Below, one piece after another: positions 55,462-64,000 of a DNA stretch of 64,000 bases. The stretch is taken from contig OY987243.1 of assembly GCA_963920765.1 (NCBI GenBank), forward strand, positions 28,581,060-28,645,059. The letters run 5' to 3'. The notes under the pieces are model-generated. The model was not told where the DNA came from. It saw nothing but the letters and a program-made list of their open reading frames with translations, and searched no databases. The position numbers and the translations under genes are program-made. Within the stretch, counting starts at the first letter, position 1. Each line of letters opens with the position of its first letter. This DNA comes from Ulota crispa. Its lineage: Eukaryota; Streptophyta; Bryopsida; Orthotrichales; Orthotrichaceae.

Positions 55462-57276
55462 TGTATAGTACCGTCTCAGAAGTTTTCGTCACCTTGTTCT
55501 TGCGATTAAACAATTTTGCATCATACTAAACATGATAAGTATTTTGTTGATTTGAATCACATTAACTTGATTCTTATGCTATTCCTATCAAGCGTACCAA
55601 ATTTGGATTCCTAAAATACAAACCTCCATTTTTGGTGAGTTATTTTGTTCCAAATTCAGAGTTTTACAATAAAATTGATTGAAAAACATTGGTGATGAAT
55701 TTTTGAGATTTGATTGCATGAGTATGTGGGAAACATCCATATGCACATCTTCCATGTTAAAAAAGACCCCTTAAGTAACAAAAAAATCATCTAATTTTTT
55801 TTCAACGTGACTTGTGATATGCCCAAATTTTGAAAAATAGATATTTCTTTGTTAGAATCAAATTTTGTTATTTCATTCATAAATTGAGACAAAATTTGTA
55901 CATTTCATCATGATGTTACATTTCCTTGGTGAAAAGTTAGCTACAAAATAAAAATATCTATTTTACAAAATTTGAACATATCATAAGTTACATTGAAAAA
56001 AAATTAGATTATTTTTTTGTTGCTTAACCCCTAAAGGCTTTTGACTATGTTTTCATCAAAATTGCCCCAAAACTGCCATTTGTAGTGCAAGTACCAAATT
56101 TTAGATAAAAGTTATTTTTGAACACATCTAATCGTAAGATCTTGTAGTACACTAATTTCCAAAAATGTGGAAAAAAATTCAGAAATTTTTTCATGTGGAT
56201 TGTTAGGTGATTGAGTTTGAATTGACAAAAAGTTGTTTTTTGTCCCTGCAAAAATCCGCGTAGTTGCACTTCACAAGGTCATATTTGTACAAAAAAAGTT
56301 TCAAAATGGTTGTAATTTTTGTATTCATTCTTCAAGGCAAGTCAGGTACACACTTGAAAAATTTCAAATCATTTGGAAATGCATAACACAAAGGAAAAAA
56401 TAGTAAGTAAAAAGAAGTAGAAAATGATACAAAACACTAAATTGTTAAGAATTTAATTATGAAAAACAAAAATTCCAATCCCAATGGTCAAAATTTTGTA
56501 ATAAACAATCTACATACTTTGGCTTTGTGTTTTTCCCAAAATATTAGAAATTGAGTAAAACATAGGACTTAAAAGTTTATTTAGAGTAGGGAATCCATAA
56601 TTGCCTGCAAACATAATCTCTTCACAACTTTCATCTTATTGATGAAAATTGAATGATTCAAAGCTTCCCAAGGATACATATATCTAAAGAACCAATTTCA
56701 AAGAAAAAAAAATTCAAAAAATGTAATTGTTAAAGAAGTTTTTTGAGCTACCCGGGCTGCCGCCTAAACAAAGAAAACTACATATCATACAATAACTTTT
56801 GAACCATGAAGTCAAAAGTTATGAAATTTGTTGGGCCTTAAAGCTACTCTTTGGACACATCATGTGTGAAAATTTCAAAGAAAAAAAAAAGAAAAATCCA
56901 TTTGTAGTGAGCTGCCCAAAATTGTTATGTTGCCAAAAAACACTGTTTGGGCCTTTAGGGGTTAAAGAGGTCATTTTTAGCATGAGAGATGTGCAAATGG
57001 ATGTTTCCCACATACTCAAGCAATTAAATCTCAGAATTTCATCACCAATTTTTTTCAATCAATTTTATTGTAAAACTCTAAATTTGGAACAAAATAACTC
57101 ACCAAAAATGGTGTTTTGATCTTTAGGAATCCCAATTTGGTATTCTTGATTGGGATTGCATAAGAATCAAGTTAATGCGATTCAAATCAACAAAACAGTG
57201 ATTGTATTTTGTATGATGCAAAGTTGTTTGATTTCCATACCAAGGTGACAAAAACTTGTGAAAGAGTACTATACAT
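55462..57276. mobile_element. Foldback element D2 split by a TTAA element
   Basis: The left arm (about 55462-55865) and the right arm (about 55920-56027 plus 56966-57276) are inverted copies; outer ends TGTATAGTAC and GTACTATACA. Related to D1 by words such as GATTTGATTGCATGAGTATG. The right arm is interrupted by the TTAA element 56028-56961. Confidence 0.8.
56028..56961 (-). mobile_element. TTAA element, A2 type, inverted, nested in D2
   Basis: CCCCTAAAGGCTTTTGAC after TTAA at 56024-56027; TTTGGGCCTTTAGGGG before TTAA at 56962-56965. 934 bp. The opposite D2 arm (GACCCCTTAAGTAAC near 55765-55780) shows the same site with a single TTAA, proving the duplication. Confidence 0.92.
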
Positions 57277-57362
57277 TGTTTGAAATGAGGCAACTATGTA
57301 CTTGCATACATTAGATTTGAACCCTCCATGTAGGGGAAACAAATTGGGCATGCTTTTACTAA

Positions 57363-57500
57363 GGTAGACACACCATACTCGACTCTTTAACAGGGCCTCC
57401 CCAATTCCGACCATATGTACCAATGGTGTACATTGAAATGTACACCCTGGGTACATTGATGGTCGGCCAAGGGGAGGGGTCGGTTTTAGGTGTGTCTACT
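57363..57500. mobile_element. Miniature GGTAG-type element (G5)
   Basis: GGTAGACACACC and GGTGTGTCTACT are inverted ends; flanks CTAA and TTAG. Inside, GTACATTGAAATGTAC and GACCATATG/GATGGTCGG pairs make it largely palindromic. 138 bp. Confidence 0.7.
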
Positions 57501-57504
57501 TTAG

Positions 57505-59096
57505 AATCTTACCTCCCTTTGAGGTTAGCTATCTTGATACTTAAAAAAGGTGAAAAAATGGATGACAATGCTTAATTCCTCTCAAAGAAACACTAGGTGG
57601 TAAACATTTGGTGCTAGGTCAATAGTTGAATGAAAGCTGTGAACTAATATGCACATGCAGATGATTCTATGCATGTTTCTTCTTATCAACACTAAAACTA
57701 GGATAATAAACCCTTCGGTTAGCTCAACTCAAAATTTTAATTTATTATAGAAAAAGACAAACTACTCCCTTTGTTCTTCTAAAATCATCCAAAAAGCATC
57801 CTTGCAAAGGATTAGCTGCATTTTTAGTTTGAGTGTTGTGAGCGCATGGATCTACACCCTAGTGAGACAGGCAAACACAACCGGGTTCTAAACTACTTTA
57901 TAATTTTTTATAGCTAGCTAGTTAGGGTGATGTGTTGTAGATTCTAAGTTTTTGCCTTCAAAACAATGGATCTTCTAATTTAATTTTAAAAATATAAAAA
58001 GCATGAGAAATCATATAATAAGTGAGGAATGAACTAAAGATCTAAGCTAGAAGGATTTCACAAAACAGATTAGGGAATTGCACTAACTAAAAAGGTGGAT
58101 GTGGACTAGGGGAGACATCATTTTACCTCATCCAGAGGAGGGGCGTTGTCAATCTGGTCGTACGCTACTTCCATTCTCACTATTGTTAACTTTGAATGGC
58201 CCCAAAATTCCCTACCAACAATCTAAAAACCTCTAGTATTTGCTATGTTCCTCTAACTGCCTAATTTCACATACTGGTCTTAGCCCTTGATACCCTCTCT
58301 TATATTGACTCCGTAGTCTAGATGAAAAAGTAATTTAAAACGTCAATTAAAAAGAAGGAAAAAAACTCTGAATTCCAAATTCCCCAAATTATGTGTGCGG
58401 GTGCAAAAATAATTCCAATAGCTAGCCGGTTTTTAAAAGTGTTTTATATTTTTATGGATTTTTTAGAATTTAATTTGGGACGGTTGTTTAAAAGCTTACC
58501 AAGTAACTCCAAGATGTCTAATGATTTTCTTTACCTCCAAAGATCTAAACCAACTTCAACAAAGATACTAAAAAGAGTCCCACACTCCTCGAGAAGTCCA
58601 AGAGAATTATCTTAACTTTCTAAATTAGCCCTACAATATTGAAGGAGTAATTAAAAAGAAGCTACGCTAGATCACCTAGATGGAGAAATACTAATAAAGA
58701 AGAATGTTAAGGGAGAAAATGGCAGAACCCAAAACACTTATCCAACCCCAAAACCAAAAGGAAGAAAGATAAAAAGACTAGTCTACTAGGAAAATAAAAC
58801 AGAAGAAATTAAAAAAAAACTGAAAAGTGGGAGTGGTTAGCCAACTGGACATCTGGCCTAGACCTGTGCTACTGCTGGTTGGGCCCAAACCTCTCATCCA
58901 TGGCTGTTGGCAGGTGCCTCGGGGCCGCTGCTATAGCTCCGATTGGTGGAGGAACTTGAGTTATGCCCCTTTCGCACTCGTGATGTAGTAAGACCGGTTT
59001 TAAACCATAGAATTTTTTTGTGCACCCTGGAAATCAGGGTTTAGGGGGTAAATATCTTTTCTGAGGTGGTTTAAGGTGTTTAGGTATTCAAACGTA
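57505..59096. other. No gene recognised
   Basis: AT-rich sequence with short frames only (for example 58391-58615) and no repeat partner noticed. Confidence 0.35.
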
Positions 59097-59846
59097 GGGG
59101 CGTTCACACTATATTATTAAAAAACTAGGGTGGCTGCCCCTGCCCTGCCACGTCTACTCAAGTATTTGTAGTGGCGTGAGGTGTTCAGACTCGCTCTTTT
59201 GTAAAACCTCGCATCCGCACAAGCAGGTCCTGTCAGTCGTGTTTCTTTTCTTCTCTTCTCTTCAAGTTCAGTCCCTGTTGTTATTGATTGTGTTCTCTTA
59301 ATATTTGCACACGTATTGTTGCTTCTCCACATTTGAGATGGATTGAGGCGCAGTAGCTCTGCGTTCATTTGCTTTCTTCTTATTGTCGCTGGTACTTCGA
59401 CGCTCTGCGTTCATGTGGCCGTCGCTGGTACTTTGAAGCAATCCTGCATCTTTGAGAGGTGAAGTTCAACGTTGTCTTTGAAGGCAATTTCCGTTGCAAT
59501 TGGTGTTTGAAGGTGAGTTTCTCTTCTCTTGAAATTGCCCGTTTAGTATTTTGTCTTGTTCTCTTGAATCGTGACTCCCGAATGCTTGCGGCATTGCAAT
59601 TTGTTCATTCAAATGCTCCTTTCTTTGCTTGTCTAGTTTGAATAGCTTTTAGGGGAGTGCGCAAGGGGAATTGGAGGTGCTTTGTATGTGAATTTTTTAT
59701 TAGGGTTTTCAAAAAATTAATCATCTGCGTCATTGGTTGCTGAAGATTTTTTTTGAGTTTTCTTTTGCAATTTACCCCATGATTTAGTCCTGCAATTCTT
59801 TTGAAATTTTGTTCTATGTTCTCTTCTTCTCTAGAGTCATCTTGTC

Positions 59847-61213
59847 ATGGATTTGAGTAACGATGCACGTCGGTCGCTAATTTTTGGAGTGTGGTTTGTT
59901 GTGCAAACGTTGTTTGCCCAAAACCTTGTGACTTTGCCGGCGGGTCCTGCTGAGGAGGAGGATGCGAGCACATTGCTGCAGATGATGTTGGACATTCTCG
60001 GCGAGACCACAGAGAATCCCGTGCTTGCTATGCACAATGGGATAAACTCCTTCCGCTTGTTAACAGCACCTACGATTTTGGAAGAGGACCTTGGCTTCTG
60101 GGTGAAACCCCGGTCGACTGCTTGGTTTTCTCGATTTCTAATGGTGGAGTACAATGATATGAGGTGGATTGAGCTCTGTCAAATGTCTTGGCATTCTATA
60201 TTCATGCTTGCGAACATCTTGTCCCCACAAATCTATAGGCAGAATACAAAGTATCGTGCTGCAATTCCTGTAAAAATTTGGGTAGTGTGCACTTTATTCA
60301 AGCTCTCACACGATGTTCCTCTTAACTTATGCTCCAAGATGTTTGCACTCGGAAGGAGCACCATTAGCTCTATTCTCCGGGATGTCGTTAGAGCAATCAA
60401 TGACACACTAAAACATAATATTTCCTGGCCCATGGGGGAGCGCTTAAGATTGACCCAGCAAAAGTTTTCTTGTCTCTGTGGTTTACCGGCTGTAGCTGGG
60501 GTGATTGACGGAACTCACGTCTCTATAGGTAAACTTTGGCATGTCCCTAGTGATTACTACTACTTTAAGTCGGAGGAATATACTCTTAATTGAAAGGCCG
60601 TAGTCAATAGCGAAAAAAGATTTTTTGACCTATTCTTGGGCATGCCAGGGTCTACCAATGACTCAAGAGTTTTGAGGTGCTCATCTTTGTACAACCTTGC
60701 AACGAATGGCAACTTGTTTGGTGATGAAGGGAGAGAAGATGGGTTCGCTCCCTACATTTTGGGCAACCAAGGTTATTCCCTCTTATCCTAGCTAATGATC
60801 CCTCACCCTCAATTGAACCCTCTTTTTATGTCCAAGTTTGTATTCAATAGAAGACTGAAAAAGGGAGGTGTGTAGTTGAAAATGCTTTTGGTGTTATGAA
60901 GTCTACATTCCGTGAGTTATTAGTCAAGTCTAACCTTGAAGTTTCCTTTCTCATGGATGTTATTATGTGCTGCGCCATTTTGCACAATATTTTGCTTGGA
61001 CAGTTGGAGGAAGCTGTGGAAGAGCTTTTGGCTGATATCAAGAGGCAGGGGAACTATGTTGAGCCTGCCCACGAGATTGCAAGGATTGAAGACCCAGAAA
61101 ATCATCAAGCTTTCCCTGATGCCGAAGTTGATGGTGTGCAGAATGGTGCCGCAATTCAAAAGCGGAGGCTTCTAGGAGTATACCTCACCACTCAGCGCCC
61201 TCATGGTAATTGA
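59847..61213 (+). pseudogene. PIF/Harbinger (HARBI1-like) DDE transposase, inactivated
   Basis: Would catalyse excision and integration of the element in the nucleus. ATG at 59847. The first 248 codons contain an N-terminal region, a helix-turn-helix-like part (about residues 165-190, MFALGRSTISSILRDVV) and GVIDGTHVSI with the first catalytic Asp at about residue 221. A TGA at 60591 interrupts just after EEYTLN. The same frame continues with GMPGSTNDSRVL, which holds the second Asp (codon 60660-60662), to a TAG at 60789. A frameshift before 60878 then leads to VENAFGVMKS with the catalytic Glu (60878-60880), AILHNILL, and a stop at 61211. All three DDE residues survive, so decay is probably recent. 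The D-D spacing is about 50 residues. The two premature stops fall where the family usually has ordinary residues; sequencing error cannot be excluded. Confidence 0.88.
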
Positions 61214-61743
61214 AGAAGAAGAAGGTGTGAAATGCTTTTTGGCTCCACTTCCTCTTTTGTTTACTGCTCTTCAATTCAGCTATAGTTTTTGGTAGGAATA
61301 TGCAGCTTCCTATGGTCTTTGTCTTTCACATGCTTAATAGTTTAGGATATCTATAGATATGAACATTCTGAATATTATGTAGAAGTGCATCACGAATAAC
61401 AAGAGCTGCAGAGGTAGCTTCACATATATGTCTGTATGTTTCTCATCACATTCACTGCAGAAAGTACTTGATGTCTTGATCTGATGCTTGGAAAACATAA
61501 TTGTACAACACATTGTAAAAAACATGTTTTTTATTCATCAAACCATGCACTATGAAAGGACTCGAAATACATGAGGTACTCTATACTAGTAGTACCTCTA
61601 CGTTTTATAATAGCTGCAAGTACTAATTAGCTCGTCTTTGTGGTGCAGGCCGCAATCTCTTGTGAGGACTAATACAGGCATGACGGAGCTTAGGCATTGC
61701 CTTAACATTTGCGGACAAGAAGTGCAATCCATCATGGAGCACT

Positions 61744-63398
61744 TCACTCTCCGACTGCAGCGTCTGCATTTGGCTCAGTAGCATGTGCCTGCATCAAGTC
61801 CGCATCATCGACTGTTGAGTGCATGTTGTTCACTATAGAGTTTTGGAAGTTAGGGTCTTGCATTGCAACATTTGAGTAGCCCGGTATGGTAATAGGGTTG
61901 AGCACTTTGTTAACCACTTGGCCTCTTGCGCCGAAACCTTCCGATTCAGTCATTTGCGGAGCTTGGGGCTGAGGAGGTCGGTGCATCCTTGGTTGAAAAT
62001 CAGCAACTCCTAAGCCCCTGCTGAGGACGTTGGTCATGTCTGCAAGACAACCGGCAATGTCTCCTTGTTTTTCAACAGCCAGCTTGGCAATAGAATTCAC
62101 CTCTTTAGCGTTTGTGTAGTACCTTTGGTCTTTTTCCTTCAAAAACTCCATGTTTTTTTCAAAAATTTTGAATTGCTCATCCATTTTTGAATGTTCCATT
62201 TCCCGCTAGGATTGGGCAATATCCTGCATTGTGCGTGCCATAGCTTTGTCTGTGCTCCAAGTAGCTTTGGCTATTGAGGTGTTAGCTAAGGTGCTCTTCC
62301 TCTTAATGTCGGTGTTTCCCTGCGACCTCCCCTTGGAATAACTCGATGTTTTTGAAGAACTTATAATTTGGGGGATGATGTCGGGAGGGATGCCACTTCC
62401 ACGCCTAGGGCTTGGAGCGCAAGCAGAAGAAGGTGTCCACATGCTAGCAGACGGAGTGGAGGAGTAGCTATGAGGAGGGGACGTTGAGTTATTTGGAGAT
62501 CTGAGAGGACTGTACAGCATATGCGGCCCATTGGGAAGTACTTCATCCACTACGTCTAGGTCATCTGTTGCCGTGTAGTTGGTGTCTTCCTCCATGTTGT
62601 CGTTCCCTTCTGCATATCCTACATAGTTAGAGTCGTATGGAGAGAGTGTGTTGCGCATGTGAGGAGGCCTCATTGACGGACAGTCACCATACCAGCTAGC
62701 AATGGCTTGGTAAACTTCGTTGGCAAACTGTTTCGGTAGACCTTCTTGCCTTTGCTGAGTAGTGGACAACTCCTAGTAGTCGGCCGCATTTCTTCCAGTT
62801 TGTTGGAGGTAATCGAAGATTCTTTTGAACTCTGAAATAGTGAGATTCCACTTTCCCTTGCAAGCTACAGGTCCCGCAAGCAAGGGGAGTGATTGGCTCT
62901 CATGACATCCTTTGAAGTACGTGACCACTTTGTTGTGTCAAATGCAAAATTATCTCGTACATCAACGACATTGTCTTCTTGGACTTGCTGCTCTCTTTTT
63001 GAAGCGATGAGGGCTAGTACTTCCATTAAAACTCTAGTTTAGTCCACGCTCCTTCCTGGGCTTCTTTTTGCTCTCCCTGGAAGTGTTGGTTGCAGGTAGA
63101 GGTGTTGGTCTTGCCAGTCTTGCAGGTCAAGAGCTACTGCCGAGAGTAGGATTCGCAAGCCTGCCTGCGGAGACAAGTGGATGCGCGCGGGAATAGTTTG
63201 GCCTCCAATTGCAAGGGAGGCATTCAAGCCGGCAGAGGTGTTGGGCGCTTGCACATGTGGAGATGGTACTACGCTTGCAGGACTCGATGGTGCACTCCGT
63301 GCTGGCGGAGGTTGGACAAGGTTGCCGATTGACAATACGCGCATGGTTGGTGGATTGCGCATGTCTGATGGAGGGTGGTTCAATTGGAACCCGGCCAT
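61744..63398 (-). pseudogene. Harbinger-associated Myb/SANT-like protein, inactivated
   Basis: Partner protein of PIF/Harbinger transposases; in known systems it binds DNA and helps bring the transposase to the nucleus and element ends. The first in-frame ATG is at 63398. The N-terminal part is Pro/Ser-rich with GRAKRSPGRSVD, then TAA at 63041-63039. The frame resumes with MEVLALIASKR (first Myb helix region), then TAG at 62867 with a frameshift. It continues with CKGKWNLTISEFKRIFDYL (third helix region), TAG at 62775-62773, GLPKQFANEVYQAI, a Ser/Pro-rich linker, SKGRSQGNTDIKRKS, TAG at 62208-62206, and a likely coiled coil (MDEQFKIFEKNMEFLKEKD). It ends TGA at 61746-61744. There are thus three internal amber/ochre stops besides the TAG next to the frameshift. 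It converges on the transposase with about 530 bp between. Confidence 0.8.
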
Positions 63399-64000
63399 TG
63401 AGAACCCAACTACCACATGAAGGGAGAGTAAAGGGAATTCAGTGGTGCAAAAGAGGGCTAATCATAATGGCAACTGATTACGTGCATGTCAAATTACTTT
63501 GCAGAACAACTCAACATTCTGTACTTGCAGATCATACAAACTTCTTAAAAAAGACTCTTATCGTGGCATCGGAGTGCGTGGGCGGGTTTTGCAGGTCAAG
63601 TGCAGACAACATTGGAAGAGAATAGAGGTGAAGAATGTCAAAGTGAAGAATGATATCATACTGCCAGGAAATAGGTAAAGGGGAGCTCATCGCTCACTGG
63701 GAGACCATGAGGTTGGAGAGGAACAAGTTCTAGCCGGATTGGGGTGTTGTAGCTATTGGAGTTTAACTGATTTTCCATTCTGGTTTGTTGTGCAAGAATG
63801 GGACAGCACTTGCACTGTTAGATAGACAAAAGGCAAGACCACGAGACTGAACAAGGAGTAAGTTGTAAGGGGAGTACTTGTCATTTGCAAAAGCTCATTT
63901 GTAAAATCAAGGAGGAACTTGCATGCATAAACACAAGTGGCGGATCATTGAATGACCAATACTACAGTGTTTCAAGCACGTAACTTTGTCAACATTCTTT
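63399..64000. other. Interior of the Harbinger element beyond the Myb-like gene
   Basis: Probably 5' leader of the minus-strand gene. The plus-strand open frame 63209-63625 is antisense to it and not supported. No terminal repeat is seen. Confidence 0.4.

Larger units (their letters stand above)
59097..64000. mobile_element. PIF/Harbinger-type element, right end outside the window
   Basis: The probable left terminus GGGGCGTTCACACTAT at 59097 resembles the P MITE ends GGGCCGCTTCACACTAT. It is followed by about 750 bp of GC-richer leader, a DDE transposase on the plus strand, and a Myb/SANT-like gene on the minus strand. Two converging genes are typical of PIF/Harbinger. No right terminus is seen before 64000, so the element is longer than 4.9 kb. 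Both genes are broken. Confidence 0.8.

Noticed and set aside
63181-63625. Plus-strand open frames near the right edge
   Set aside because: Antisense to the Myb/SANT-like gene, whose minus-strand reading has recognisable motifs.

Overview
This is a repeat-rich, AT-rich stretch of a large eukaryotic nuclear genome, most likely a land plant. The evidence is TTTAGGG-type interstitial telomere repeats (937-1036), CACTA elements with the plant-typical CACTAGTAGAAAA / CACTAGAAGAAAA ends, many Tourist-like (PIF/Harbinger) MITEs with TTA/TAA target duplications, a tRNA-derived SINE and a PIF/Harbinger element with a Myb/SANT-like second gene. I see no intact host protein gene, no rRNA or tRNA gene, and no bacterial-type operons. 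I cannot name the species.

The dominant feature is a set of short non-autonomous DNA transposons flanked by TTAA. About two dozen are visible. Most have ends of the form CCCCTAAAGGnCCAA and are 0.7-0.95 kb long. Others form the GGTAGnnnCAC group (about 0.14-0.67 kb) and one TCCCAAAATGACC element. The TTAA duplication is supported inside the window by two reconstructable empty sites (6178-6912 and 56024-56965). Such elements lie head to tail, sharing single TTAA sites, in three chains (36542-39239, 40024-41454, 51952-55008) and one pair (10533-12386). TTAA targeting with CCC-starting ends points to a piggyBac-like or Kolobok-like source. No such transposase is present here.

Layout: 1-0.6 kb, decayed CACTA-associated coding sequence. 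1.7-12.9 kb, TTAA elements (one a loop-less 727-bp palindrome), a 25-bp minisatellite and a Tourist-like element. 13-16.2 kb, microsatellite, Tourist-like MITEs and tandem duplications. 16.7-18 kb, two foldback elements side by side. 18.4-21.6 kb, dispersed repeats. 22.1-25 kb, a 2.9-kb non-autonomous CACTA element holding a SINE. 28.3-32.9 kb, a repeat copy split by a 3.84-kb insertion that carries a broken multi-frame pseudogene and a (GAA)n tract of about 78 units. 33.3-36.5 kb, Tourist-like elements. 36.5-57.5 kb, TTAA chains mixed with Tourist-like, CACTA and foldback elements. 59.1 kb to the window edge, a PIF/Harbinger element with a DDE transposase on the + strand and a Myb/SANT-like gene on the - strand, converging; both are broken by stops and frameshifts.

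The Harbinger left end resembles the ends of two short MITEs at 42129 and 49867, so it is a candidate relative of the element that mobilised them. Nesting gives a relative order: TTAA elements sit inside Tourist-like, foldback and other TTAA elements, so at least part of the TTAA burst is young. Coordinates of repeat ends were found by eye and are exact only where a target duplication is described.
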